In this document: piece after piece, positions 1-9,101 of the stretch
Layout of the letters: every line of letters starts with the position of its first letter
Position numbering within the stretch: position 1 is the first letter of the stretch
Assembly (NCBI GenBank): GCA_963818225.1
Contig: CAWFRO010000005.1
Span: 310,001 to 374,000 of the forward strand
DNA from: Palsa-504 sp963818225
GTDB lineage: Bacteria > Actinomycetota > Actinomycetes > Streptosporangiales > Streptosporangiaceae
DNA length: 64,000 bases
Reading direction: 5' to 3'
Made by a program: the position numbers and the translations under genes
The notes under the pieces: model-generated
Told to the model about the DNA's origin: nothing
What the model saw: the letters and a program-made list of their open reading frames with translations, nothing else
Databases searched by the model: none

Positions 1-264
1 CTGGTGAGCGGAGATCCGCAGCCAACGCATGGGGTGGACGTCACCGGAGAACCGCTCGAACGTGGCATTGCTTCCCTGGAAGCGCACGCCCAGTACCTAG
101 CCGGACTCCCTGGCCACCGCCCGCCCCGGCTCATGATCACAGGCAACACCGCACGGCAGGGACAGGCCATGGGCGTACCGAACGCGGTCCTGTTCAGGGC
201 CTGGGATTTCCGTGCGCCACCACCGATCACGCCCGAGGTGCCGACCGCAACACAGGACAGCTGA
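1..264 (+). CDS. C-terminal fragment of a probable PIG-L family deacetylase
   Basis: The frame is open from base 1 and ends at the TGA at 262-264, so this is the 3' end of a gene that starts before the window. The visible tail reads VDVTGEPLERGIASLEAHAQ, and later MGVPNAVLFRAWDF. This resembles the end of actinobacterial PIG-L (LmbE-like) zinc-dependent N-acetylglucosamine deacetylases, where a VDVT..L..KIAAL.AH segment precedes a final AVLFR-type strand. The zinc-binding part would lie upstream and cannot be checked, so the assignment rests on tail resemblance only. Confidence 0.5.
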   Translation: MVSGDPQPTHGVDVTGEPLERGIASLEAHAQYLAGLPGHRPPRLMITGNTARQGQAMGVPNAVLFRAWDFRAPPPITPEVPTATQDS

Positions 265-655
265 TCCGCGCAATTGGGTTCGCACTTGACCCCTCGCTTG
301 TAAGACACGCGCTTATTGTCTTAGGGCATCCGTCACTTGGGACGATCCGGTCGTTATGAGATAGCCCCGAGCGCGTCTCCATCCTTGAGCCGCCGGGTCA
401 GGCCCAGAGCTGGAGCCATCAGCCCAAGTCACGGCGGCCTTCACGGTGCGAGTCGCCAGCAAAGCTGGCGGAGCTTCTCGGCTGTCCCCCTGCCTGCCGA
501 CGGTGCGCCTAACGAGCGATCTCTCGCTTGTAAGGAGCCTGGTATCAGGCGGCTGTGCCGTATGACCTGCTGATTTTGAATGACCGTTATGCACCGCGGT
601 TGACCGCTGTGTGCCGTGGCTAATGGCACGCCGGTCTTGCCTTGCATGGCGCGGG
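265..655. other. Intergenic region, no supported gene
   Basis: This lies between the PIG-L-like tail and the convergent DinB-like gene. Short open frames exist on both strands, but none has a ribosome site, a family motif or good third-position GC bias. The string TCGCTTGTAAG occurs twice (near 294 and 525), a short repeat without an assigned role. Confidence 0.4.
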
Positions 656-1150
656 CTACAGGTCGCGATACCGGTTGATATCCATCAGGTGATGGTGGGC
701 TTCATGGGCGTTGCGGCGGATGATCTCAAGTGCTCCCAGGTCTCCGAACTGCGGATGGCGGACCGCGGCTTCACCTGGTGCTTGTCTGGCGGCCCCGGCC
801 CATTCTCGTGCCGCTGTCTGCAAGACGATCAAGCCGACGGCTGGCGAGAGCTGCGCGTAGTGGCGAATTTCCGCGAGGGCGTTCTCATCCCAGCAGGTAA
901 TGCTCCGGCCGGGATCGTGGGTGAGGGTGAGCAGCCGCTCGGTCCCAATCCGCAAGTCATCCACCAGATGCCACACATACATCGAGGCCGACCAGCGCAT
1001 GCTGATCTGTTGCATCGGCTGGTGGATGCGGCCGACGGCCGCCGTCGCGATCTCGGGGAGCTGAGTTACCAGGTCAATGGCGTCATTGCGAGAGACAGTC
1101 CAGGCGAAGCCGCACTCCTCACACACGGGGCTGTCCGGCTGCCATCTCAC
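656..1150 (-). CDS. DinB-superfamily-like protein
   Basis: The product is a 164-residue protein starting with GTG at 1150. It has an N-terminal CEECGF pair of cysteines (about residues 9-12). Its C-terminal helix NAHEAHHHLMDI carries the H..HH pattern typical of the DinB/mycothiol-dependent thiol-transferase four-helix bundle, where three histidines bind a metal. The segment SMRWSASMYVWHLVDDLRIG fits the first metal-binding helix (H at about 61). The substrate is not predictable; such proteins are often mycothiol- or bacillithiol-linked transferases. The neighbours give no operon context. Confidence 0.55.
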   Translation of the reverse strand: MRWQPDSPVCEECGFAWTVSRNDAIDLVTQLPEIATAAVGRIHQPMQQISMRWSASMYVWHLVDDLRIGTERLLTLTHDPGRSITCWDENALAEIRHYAQLSPAVGLIVLQTAAREWAGAARQAPGEAAVRHPQFGDLGALEIIRRNAHEAHHHLMDINRYRDL

Positions 1151-1528
1151 GGCGGAAGGCTATCCGATCTGCGGGCGAGCCGCTGCGAAGAAGGTCGGTT
1201 TGCGCAGCGGGTCAGCCTGCCGGTACGCCGGCGTATCAGGCTGCCCGGGAGGGCGTTCGGCAACCGTTGCAGGAGATGGCCCGCGTCCGGTCCGGGCAGG
1301 CTCCGGCCGGCGGAGCGAGTGTCGTCACCGCGGGCCTGGTCGATGCGGGCGAGGGTGTCCTCGGGCCCTGGGACCTGTACTACAGGTGCGTTCCACAGTC
1401 TCCTGTCATGCCGGGCCTGGTGCTGTTATGCAGGCCCGTAAGGGTCGGCAGCTGCGCTGCTGCTCGGCTTCTATTGTCCCACGTCAGAGGCTATATAGGG
1501 ATGGCGCGCCGGGGCGTATCGTGGTGTT
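1151..1528. promoter_or_regulatory. Intergenic region upstream of the CoA-transferase pair
   Basis: No convincing gene is present. A TATATA-like string at about 1491-1496, followed by GGGATGG, lies some 35 bases upstream of the ATG at 1529 and could be the -10 element of a promoter for the two CoA-transferase genes. No clear -35 box or operator palindrome was seen. Confidence 0.3.
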
Positions 1529-2735
1529 ATGGGCGGTCCCCTGGAGGGCTGGCGGGTCCTGGATCTCACCCAGGGCATTGCCGGGCCGTATGTCACCAAG
1601 CTGTGCTCGGATTACGGGGCGGACGTGATCAAGGTGGAGCGGCCGGGGATCGGTGACGTGTCCCGGCGGATCGGCCCGTTTCCTGGCGATGATCCGCACG
1701 CGGAGAAGAGCGGGATGTTCTTGACGCTCAACACCGGCAAGCGCGGCGTGACGCTGGACCTGGCTACCCGGACGGGTAGTGAGCTGCTGCTCGGCCTGGC
1801 CGGCCGGTGCGACTTGATCGTGGAGAGTTTCCGGCCGGGGACGCTGGAGCGGTTCGGGCTGCCGCCGCGGCGGTTCGCGGAGGCCAGCCCCGCCGCGCTG
1901 GTGCGGATCTCTAATTTCGGGCAGAGCGGCCCGATGCGCGAGTTCGAGGCTGACGACCTGATCGAGTACGCGGCCTCCGGTGTGTTCCAGATCAGCGGCC
2001 TGCCGGACCGCGTGCCGGTGGCGCTTGGTCTTTACACGTCGCTCTTCTTGGCCGGGGCGATCTGCGCGCCGCTGGCGCTGGGCGCGATGCGGGCGGCGCA
2101 CCGGGACAAGCAGCAGGAAGTGCTGGACTTCTCCATACAGGAAGGGCTGGCCGGTTCGATGGACCGGGGCGGCCCGAACCTGGTGAGCTACCAGTACACC
2201 GGCGCCCTGGCGAACGTGCGCCGGGTGCCCGCGCCGAGAACCGCGTTGCCGGGGGGCGTCTACCGGTGTGCGGACGGCTACATCACGGTCTCGACGCACG
2301 TGGGCTGGTTCGGCCGGGTCTGCCGCGTGATCGGGCGCCCGGAGTGGATCACCGACCAGCGGATGACGAGCAACCTGAACAACCCCGACGTGATTGGCGC
2401 CGAGGTCGAGGCCGCGTTCCTGGACTGGCTGAAGCCGCTCACCAGGCAGCAGGCGATGGCGGAGGCGCAGGCGGCGGGCTGGCCGCTGTCCGCGCTGAAC
2501 ACGCCGGCGGACGTGATGAGTGACCCGCACATGCGCGAGCGCGGGTTCTTCGTCACGGTGGATCATCCCGAAGGCGGCCCCGGTGGTGCTGCCCGGCCTT
2601 GCGCTGCGGTTCTCCGGCACGCCCGGGGAGCTGCGCCGTCCGCCGCTGCTGGGAGAGCACAACGTCGAGGTGTTCGGCGAACTCGGCTACACCCCGCCGG
2701 AGGTCGCCGCGCTGCGCGCGCAGAACGTGATCTAG
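1529..2735 (+). CDS. Family III CoA-transferase (CaiB/BaiF type), frameshifted near the 3' end
   Basis: The protein has a typical N-terminus (WRVLDLTQGIAGPYVTKLCSDYGADVIKVE) and the DLIVESFRPGTLERFGL segment of CaiB/BaiF CoA-transferases, which move CoA between acyl donors and acids. The first frame runs in register to about VDHPEGG. The family C-terminus (PVVLPGLALRFSGTPGELRRP, ending QNVI) then continues in the next frame up to the TAG at 2733-2735. Removing one C from the CCCC run at 2577-2580 restores a single reading frame of about 401 residues. This is either a sequencing indel or a recent mutation. A second family III gene follows 39 bases later, so the two probably form one operon. 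Confidence 0.85.
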
Positions 2736-2774
2736 ACCGCGCAGAACCTTATTCAGGCATTGAGGGAAGGCACG

Positions 2775-4080
2775 ATGAACGACCCGCAGACCACCACTCG
2801 CAGGGATCCGCGTCCTGGCGCAGGGCCTGGTGTGGGCCGGCCCGTTCTGCACGATGATCCTGGCTGACCTGGGCGCTGAGGTCATCGAGATCGAGTCGAT
2901 CCAGCACCTCAACCCCACCCGCGCCCAGCTGCGGCACATCCCCGACGTGGTCCTGCAGAGCCCCATGGGCTCCTTGTACCTCAACCGCGATGGCTCCGAG
3001 GGCTTCTGGGACCGCAATGTGTCGTTCAACTACGCCAAGCGCGGCTGCCTGTCGGCCACGTTCGACCTGCAAACCGAGCGCGGCCACGAGCTGTTCCTCG
3101 AACTGGTCAAGAAGGCCGACGTCTTCCTGGAGAACAACGCGGCCGAGGTGGTGGAGCACCTGGGCATCGGCTGGGAGGTGCTGCACGCGGCCAACCCGCG
3201 GCTGATCATGGTGCGCTTCCCGGGCTTCGGCATCACCGGACCGTACGCGCACCACAAGGGCTACGGCCACAACATGGAGGCGGTCGCCGGCCACACCATG
3301 GTCCGCGGCTACGCCGACAGCAACCCGTCGACCACGCCTGTCTCGGTGCACAGCGATCCGAACGCCGGCACGCACGCCGCGTGGGCGGTGCAGGCGGCAC
3401 TGCTGGCGCGGGAGCGCACCGGCGCTGGGCAGCTCATCGAGATCTCGCAGGCCGAGGCGGTGCTGCACCACATCGCGTTCGACATGCTGGACTACGAATT
3501 CAACGGCCGCGAGCGCCGCCAGCGCGGCAACGACCACCCGGCCTACGCGCCCTACGGCGTCTTTCCCTGCGCCGGCCAGGACCGGTGGATCGCGATCGCC
3601 TGCACCTCCGACGCGGCGTTCGCCGCGCTGATGCAGCACCTGGGCGCGGCCGGATTCACGGACGACGAGCGATTCGCCACGACGGTCGCCCGGCTGCGGA
3701 ACCGCAGCGCGGTCAACGAGCTGGTCGCCGAGCGGACCCCCCGCTACGCTGCCGAAGAGCTAGCCCGCCGGCTGCAGGGCAGCGGCGTGGCCGCCGCCGC
3801 GCTGGCGCACCAGCAGGAGATGCACGCCGATGAGCACCTGACCGCGCGCGGCTACTTCACCCCGATCACGCACCCGGCGGCCGGCACGCACCTGTATCCG
3901 GGGCCGCTGGGCAAGCTGAAGTACACCGCCGATGCGCCGCCGTTCCGGCCGGCGCCCACCCTCGGACAGCACAACGAATACGTGTACAAGGAACTCATCG
4001 GCCTATCCGACCAGGAATACCAGAAGCTGGTCGACGACCAGGTCATCGGCACCGTCTACCTGGAGACCGCGCACGCGTAA
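2775..4080 (+). CDS. Second family III CoA-transferase, frameshifted near the start
   Basis: The ATG at 2775 has a good ribosome site (AGGGAAGG at 2763-2770), but its frame breaks after about seven codons. Dropping the A at 2796 joins MNDPQTT to LAGIRVLAQGLVWAGPFC, a normal CaiB/BaiF N-terminus, and the frame then stays open to 4080 (about 434 residues). The body has GAEVIEIE, the DVFLENNAAEVVEHLGIG segment and FPGFGITGPYAHHKGYGHN. The protein is related to the gene before it but not a copy. Two tandem family III transferases often act on the same acyl-CoA pathway. The substrate is unknown. Without the repair, an internal start near 2830 would lose the beginning of the Rossmann fold. Confidence 0.85.
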
Positions 4081-4113
4081 CGTTCAAGGCCTCACGGCGC
4101 ACGTGGATCAAGG

Positions 4114-5199
4114 CTAAGGCGCCGGGGATGTCGAGTGCGTTTCCTCCATGAACTGAAACATAACCCCGTCGGGGTCGATGATGTTAAGCGTCTTTTTGAC
4201 GCCAAAGCTCCCTAGATCCCAGGTCTCGGGCGGCGCCACGATGTGCCTGCGTGGATCGGGTAGAATTCGCAGCAACTTCTCATAGACCACGTCCACGTCA
4301 TTGACCTGGTAAGTGAGATTGATCATCCCAAGGTTGTTGGCCTGCTTGTAGGCGCGACCATAGGTACCCGGGACCTTCCACTGCAAGAGATCGACGCCGT
4401 TCCGGTTGTCCGGGCGCGGGATCATGATGGCTGCGTCGTAGTTGTATTCGCCCGCATATATGGTGCCGTCGGGGTTGCGCAGAGTATCACCGAGCGACCC
4501 CGCCGATTGCGGCTGCAGTCGCATGGGGTTAAGCCGGATTTGAAGCTCGAGACCGAGCACACTGGTGTACCAGTCATACGAGCTATGGAGATCGCTGCAG
4601 TTGTTGTTGGGCCCCCCGATGGTGTCCGGAGGGCCGCCCGGCGTCGGGTCCAGTGGCCCGACCCACTCCAGGGTGGTCCCGTCAGGATCCCGGAACCCGA
4701 AGGAATAGATCTGTTGCGTCGGCGTGATGTAGATGCTGCTGGGCGGGCCGTACGGACGCCCGCCGGACTTCAGCACGGCCTCGTAGCGAGCGTTCTGGCC
4801 CGTCGAGGAGGCATTCGCGTGCTCGCGGTACCACCCGAGATGGTTGGCCTCCGCGTAGGGTGTGCCCACCGGGCCAGGCGAGAGCCACTGCACCAGGAGG
4901 ATGGCGCTTCCCCGGAAGGGCTGGGAATCGCGCATCATCCGTGCCCGGAAATGGCCTTTCGGGATACCGAATCCATCAAATGCCTGTACCGGGGGATCTA
5001 CGACCTCGGCGCGCGTTACGGGGTAGGTTGCCTCGTAGAACTCCACGGCCCGGTCGAGATCGGAAACGTTGATCGTAAGGAACAGAGCCTTAGCGATGTT
5101 GCCGCCGAGGTTACTCTCACCGGGGAGCGCCTCATAACCATCGTCGCCCATGCTCTGCGCCGATCTCTCGTTTGCACTGGCATCGGTACCGACGTCCAT
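4114..5199 (-). CDS. Two-domain VOC family protein (glyoxalase/dioxygenase superfamily)
   Basis: This 361-residue protein has two VOC modules. The first is at about 38-180 (ALFLTINVSDLDRAVEFYEA, then FGFRDPDGTTLEWVG) and the second at about 185-355 (SYDWYTSVLGLELQ, then NIIDPDGVMFQFMEE). The paired modules match extradiol-dioxygenase or glyoxalase-like enzymes with a metal site made of His/Glu; the E in TLEWVG is one candidate ligand. The ORF start at 5199 may be too far upstream, since an internal Met (MGDDGY) lies about 17 codons in. It is convergent with the CoA-transferase operon. The substrate is unknown. Confidence 0.75.
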   Translation of the reverse strand: MDVGTDASANERSAQSMGDDGYEALPGESNLGGNIAKALFLTINVSDLDRAVEFYEATYPVTRAEVVDPPVQAFDGFGIPKGHFRARMMRDSQPFRGSAILLVQWLSPGPVGTPYAEANHLGWYREHANASSTGQNARYEAVLKSGGRPYGPPSSIYITPTQQIYSFGFRDPDGTTLEWVGPLDPTPGGPPDTIGGPNNNCSDLHSSYDWYTSVLGLELQIRLNPMRLQPQSAGSLGDTLRNPDGTIYAGEYNYDAAIMIPRPDNRNGVDLLQWKVPGTYGRAYKQANNLGMINLTYQVNDVDVVYEKLLRILPDPRRHIVAPPETWDLGSFGVKKTLNIIDPDGVMFQFMEETHSTSPAP

Positions 5200-5337
5200 C
5201 TGGCTGATGGCCGGTCTTCCTCATGGTAGTTGCTCACTCTGAGATACCCATCAGGTACAGCGGCTGTAGTCGTTGTGATCGCGGTGTTGTCTCGGTGCAG
5301 GCGGGCCGGGGTCATTGGTCAGTCGCGGGGCTCCTCA

Positions 5338-5904
5338 TCACGGGCCGACGAAGAAATCGCGGGCCAGCGGCCAGCGCAACCCGAGCGTGCCGTCAGGCGG
5401 CACGGCGAGCCAGCGTTGCTCTAGGTCGCGGACGCCCCGGATGGCCATGGCGATCGTCTGGTCATCGACCCGGGCCAGCAGGTCTTGCAGTGACGGGTCG
5501 TTCTGCCGGGCGGCCCGGTCGCGGACCCCGGCCGGGGTGTCTGGGCCATCACCCCAGCGGTTGGCCACACAGTTGGTGATCGTTTTGGCCCGGCGGTGCC
5601 CAGCGGTCAGCCACATCGTGGCCGGGACGCCGGCGGCTGCGCCGGAGACGATCCGCCCCCGCTTCCGGCGCTCGGGATCGCGGGCCGTGGCCGCATGGCT
5701 GGCCGCCGCGTGATCTCCCGCGGCCAGTTCTGCCCACAGCCCGTCACCGATGCCGAACAGGGACTCGACGGCCAGATGCGGAAGGTCATGGACGACATGA
5801 ACAGGCCCGCGCCGGGTCACCCCGGCAACCGTCAGCCAGGCACGGTCGCGGTCGCCGGGCCCGGCGGCCTTGACCAGGGTTACCTCCATCACCGGCAGGT
5901 TCAT
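5338..5904 (-). CDS. Conserved-looking hypothetical protein coupled to a cupin
   Basis: The protein has 188 residues, no membrane segment and no motif I recognise. Features include HVVHDLPHLAVESLFGIGDGLWAEL near the N-terminus, a basic stretch (RDPERRKRGR), and DDQTIAMAIRGVRDLEQRWLAVP near the C-terminus. Its start overlaps the stop of the upstream cupin gene by four bases (5901-5904), which suggests translational coupling. The codon bias looks genuine. No function is proposed. Confidence 0.55.
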   Translation of the reverse strand: MNLPVMEVTLVKAAGPGDRDRAWLTVAGVTRRGPVHVVHDLPHLAVESLFGIGDGLWAELAAGDHAAASHAATARDPERRKRGRIVSGAAAGVPATMWLTAGHRRAKTITNCVANRWGDGPDTPAGVRDRAARQNDPSLQDLLARVDDQTIAMAIRGVRDLEQRWLAVPPDGTLGLRWPLARDFFVGP

Positions 5905-6317
5905 CCGGACACGACGCGGATGCCGTGACGCTCGCCGATCCGGGTGCGCTCATCGTCGCCGGAAGCAGCGTTGATCTCGCGGAAGTAGTCTTCGATGCCG
6001 CCCGGGACGGCGATCAGCAGCAGCCGGGCGGCAGAGCCCGCGGCCCAGAAGCGGTGCGGGCGGCCACGGGGCAAGAACACGAAGCTGCCCGCCGCCGCGT
6101 CGAACGCTTCGCTCCCGCAGCGGACAGACAGCGCGCCGTCCAGCACATAAAAGCACTCATCGTCCCGGTCATGCACATGCAGCGGCGGCCCGGCGCCGAC
6201 GCTGGTCTCAAAGACGCTCAGGGCGCCGCCCGTCGACTGCCGCGACGCCTTCAGGCCGGGATCGTCCGCCAGGCCGGCGCCAGCCGCAACCACATAGCCG
6301 ATCAGGAAGTCGGTCAT
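5901..6317 (-). CDS. Single-domain cupin protein
   Basis: From the ATG at 6317 (MTDFLIGYVV) the protein has 138 residues. Cupin motif 1 is PPLHVHDRDDECFYVLDG (His47, His49, Glu54) and motif 2 is GSFVFLPRGRPHRF (His88), giving a complete 3-His/1-Glu metal site. It is a small beta-barrel of the kind used for mannose-6-phosphate-isomerase-like or quercetin-dioxygenase-like enzymes or for sensing. The frame is open to 6353, but those extra residues (MPAPGAGVIID) do not fit a cupin start. The next gene downstream overlaps by ATGA. Confidence 0.75.
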   Translation of the reverse strand: MTDFLIGYVVAAGAGLADDPGLKASRQSTGGALSVFETSVGAGPPLHVHDRDDECFYVLDGALSVRCGSEAFDAAAGSFVFLPRGRPHRFWAAGSAARLLLIAVPGGIEDYFREINAASGDDERTRIGERHGIRVVSG

Positions 6318-6354
6318 GACATCTATGATCACTCCCGCGCCCGGCGCGGGCACG

Positions 6355-6570
6355 CTAACGCTCAGCGACTGCGGCTAGTCCGCGGCCGCCACGCGAGATC
6401 CGCCGTTCGTTCTGCGCCGGCATCGCCGCGCTGAGAGCGATGGGCACGGCGGGCGGCGTGCCCGTTGCGGGGCCGAGGGCGGCCACGCGGGCGTAGTCGC
6501 TGTACTCGCCCTGGCGTGCCATCGTGTCGAGCATCGACTGCAGGTCATCCGTAATGCGGGGCGCGTTCAG
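6355..6570 (-). pseudogene. Possible 3' fragment of a lost gene
   Basis: On the minus strand a frame with coding character reads about 70 residues (APRITDDLQSMLDTMARQGE, later AVPIALSAAMPAQNERRI) to a TAG at 6355-6357. It has no proper start, and an in-frame stop lies just upstream. The family is not recognised. It may be the remaining tail of a gene that once preceded the cupin gene. Confidence 0.25.
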
Positions 6571-6736
6571 TTCAGCCCGAGCGGGTCGGGTCGGCCGTTA
6601 GGTCTGGCGAATCACCGAGATCTGGTGATGACCTCTCACCTTCCCGTCGGCCACCGTTGGTCGTGGTGAGGATCCGCGCGGGTGCCAGGGCCGACCCCGT
6701 AGCCCTGTTTGACGGCTGGGAGGAAGTGAAGCAGGA

Positions 6737-7768
6737 GTGCGCTTGCAGGTATATGACGACTTCGGCAAGGCGGGCTACTCGCTGACGGATTACAACGAGA
6801 AGTGGATGACACCGAACGGCTTGGGAGAGATGGCTGTCGAGGATACGCGCAGCTTCAGCGGCGGGCGCTTCCACTTGAGCGCGGTCCCATTCCAGACGGG
6901 ATCCGACGTCGGTGTCGATGATCACCGGAAGTATCTGGCCGTCTCAACGCACACCTTTCCGGTGCCCCCCGACGGAACGCTCGTCCTCTCGGCGGACGTC
7001 CAAGCCTCGACTCCCGGTACGGTGCCCGGGCTGACCCAGCTCGGTGTCTACGGGCCGTCCGGATCTTGGCTTGACCCCGCCAAGCCGCCGACGCGGCCGC
7101 GGTACACGGCCCGACGGTTGCAGGGACAGCAGGCTGGTGTCGTGATGAACGTGCTCGACTTCTGCACGGGGCAAGTGTTCGACTGGTTCATCGCATCGGA
7201 CACGGCCTTCGCACTGATCGAACGGCTGCCGACGGTTGTCACCGGGAATGTCGGCAACCCGGATTGCGGCGCCGCCACCGAGGTCGGTCTCAGCAAGATG
7301 TACACGCAGATCATCCGAGAGGTTCCGCTACCCGCTGAGCAGTGGCATCACCTTGACATCGCGCTCAGTCGCCACGACGGACAGGCTTGGGCCGACTACT
7401 TCCTTGATCATCAACTGATCGCACATGTAGAGAAGATCGGGATTCCGCTCGACAAACAGGGAGTCCCGTTCACCGGTATCTATCCCTCGGCTGGCGACGG
7501 GGAGCTGGTCGCCGGTCAATTGGACTCGGTGCGTTTCGGGCACGGGCTCTTCTCCCTCCTGGACGCGTTCCCGTTTCAGCACCCAGAAGCGCCAGATCTC
7601 AGTGTCTCGATACCCGTAGGGGACGCCTCCGGGCGCGGCGCAGCCGGCCGCGCACGGCTGTTCGGGCAGGGCGCAGGCGGATCTTTTGGCAACTTCACGA
7701 CGTTGACGATCACCGGGCCGGCAGGCAGGTCCGACATCGTCAGCGCGCTCGTCGCGGCGCGCAGCTAG
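6737..7768 (+). CDS. DUF6081-like protein of unknown function
   Basis: This 343-residue protein starts at a GTG and opens with LQVYDDF, then continues with a mixed beta-rich sequence (VSTHTFPVPPDGTLVLSADV, later GQLDSVRFGHGLFSLLDAFPFQHPE). The opening and the FGHGLFSLLDAFPF segment resemble the actinobacterial DUF6081 family, possibly a jelly-roll or lectin-like fold. There is no signal peptide or membrane segment. The next gene is 77 bases downstream on the same strand, so the two may be cotranscribed. The family assignment is from memory of the pattern. Confidence 0.6.
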   Translation: MRLQVYDDFGKAGYSLTDYNEKWMTPNGLGEMAVEDTRSFSGGRFHLSAVPFQTGSDVGVDDHRKYLAVSTHTFPVPPDGTLVLSADVQASTPGTVPGLTQLGVYGPSGSWLDPAKPPTRPRYTARRLQGQQAGVVMNVLDFCTGQVFDWFIASDTAFALIERLPTVVTGNVGNPDCGAATEVGLSKMYTQIIREVPLPAEQWHHLDIALSRHDGQAWADYFLDHQLIAHVEKIGIPLDKQGVPFTGIYPSAGDGELVAGQLDSVRFGHGLFSLLDAFPFQHPEAPDLSVSIPVGDASGRGAAGRARLFGQGAGGSFGNFTTLTITGPAGRSDIVSALVAARS

Positions 7769-7845
7769 CGCGGCCCGCGCCGGAAGTGAGCGCGCCACGG
7801 CGTGTGCGGCTATCCGGCGAAAACACCCAACTCAAGGGAGACGAT

Positions 7846-8994
7846 GTGGCGTTTGCGATGCGGGATGAGTGGAAGGAAGAGCCGGTCTCCACCACCGGCG
7901 CGGAGTACGTCGAGCCGTCGGCGACGGAGCTCATCAAGCCGGGCCAGCGGGTCTCGCACTTGTTTCCTCGCGCGGTCATGGAGGAGTTCGTCCTGCAGCG
8001 GGTGACCGAGCGGGTCTGGTGGGTTACCCGGCAGTTCTACGGGTCCCTGTTCTACGTCGGGAAGCGGGGCGTACTGCTGTTCGATTCCCCTCTCGGCGCA
8101 GCCGACGCGACCCTGGCGGCGATCGCCTCGGTGACGTCGCTACCGGTGACGGCGGTGGTGTACTCGCACTTCCACGCCGACCACGTCGGCGGGTCGCGGC
8201 GGCTGTTCGAACTGCTCGCCGCGGCGCCGCCGCGGGTGATCGCATCGGAGCACACCGCCACCTGGATGTCGCGGTTCGGGTCGGACCTCCCCCGCCCGGC
8301 CGACGTCCTGGACTGGCCGTCGGGCGTGGTGCGGTTCGAGGACGTGACGGTGCGGCTGGCCGGGTTCCCCTTCCCCTGCCACGCACCGGACCACGCGATG
8401 TTCCTCATCGAAGAGGAGCGCGTCGGGCACACGGCTGACGTGGTCAACGTCGACCAGTTGCCGTTCGGCGGCTTCGGCGGCCAGGAACCGCTCGTGTTGC
8501 TGTCGGCCAACCTGGAGTTCATCCGGTCGCTTGAGTTCGACTGGTTCTGCGGCGGACACGGCAACATCGGTGAGAAATCCGACGTCGACTTCTACCTGAA
8601 CTACCTGGACGACGTCGCGGCGCTCGTCAACGAGTACGTGCCCCGGCCGGCGGAAGTGCCGGACCTCTCGCTGACCGACTACCTGGCCGCCGGGCTGGAT
8701 CTCGACGCCAAGTCCCGGCTGCTGTCCCAGCTCAACAATCACTTCGGCCTCTACGAGTACGGCAAGCAGATCGTGGACGGCGTGAAGCCCTCCTGGGATG
8801 GCGTGGACCCGTACCAGATCGGGAACATCCCTGAATGGACGGCGGCGCGGCAGCAAGCCGTTGACGGGGCCGTACCAAAGATCATCGAACGGCTGCGACC
8901 CAAATACGGGCGCATGTACGACTTCGACGACGCACAGCCGTTCAACGTCCGCCTGATGGCGATGGACATGCAAGTAACCATGTCTAATCGCTAG
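7846..8994 (+). CDS. Metallo-beta-lactamase-fold hydrolase
   Basis: The metal motif HFHADH is at about residues 108-113 of this 382-residue protein, followed by APDHAMFLIEE and HTADVVNVDQLPFGG and by a late FCGGHG motif carrying another His ligand. These give the usual two-metal site. The frame is open from 7786, but the GTG at 7846 has a GGGAG ribosome site at 7836-7840 and gives a normal start (VAFAMRDEW). The long C-terminal region after 260 is helical and not assigned. Such enzymes include lactonases, alkyl sulfatase-like enzymes and oxidoreductase partners. The substrate is not predictable. Confidence 0.8.
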   Translation: MAFAMRDEWKEEPVSTTGAEYVEPSATELIKPGQRVSHLFPRAVMEEFVLQRVTERVWWVTRQFYGSLFYVGKRGVLLFDSPLGAADATLAAIASVTSLPVTAVVYSHFHADHVGGSRRLFELLAAAPPRVIASEHTATWMSRFGSDLPRPADVLDWPSGVVRFEDVTVRLAGFPFPCHAPDHAMFLIEEERVGHTADVVNVDQLPFGGFGGQEPLVLLSANLEFIRSLEFDWFCGGHGNIGEKSDVDFYLNYLDDVAALVNEYVPRPAEVPDLSLTDYLAAGLDLDAKSRLLSQLNNHFGLYEYGKQIVDGVKPSWDGVDPYQIGNIPEWTAARQQAVDGAVPKIIERLRPKYGRMYDFDDAQPFNVRLMAMDMQVTMSNR

Positions 8995-9101
8995 CCCTGG
9001 GACCCGCACGGCTTGTGGTGACGCACAGGGGCGGGATTGGCGCTGGCCGGGCCGCTCTGCCGTGTGTCATCTGCCGATACGAGGGAACCGCGTCGTATGC
9101 A

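Noticed and set aside
1484..2662. 392-codon minus-strand frame opposite the first CoA-transferase
   Set aside because: The plus strand has unmistakable CaiB/BaiF motifs; the minus frame has none.
1529..2735. Programmed frameshifting in the CoA-transferase genes
   Set aside because: The shift lies in a short C run without a slippery heptamer or an obvious downstream structure, and the second gene shifts at an unrelated site. Indels are simpler.
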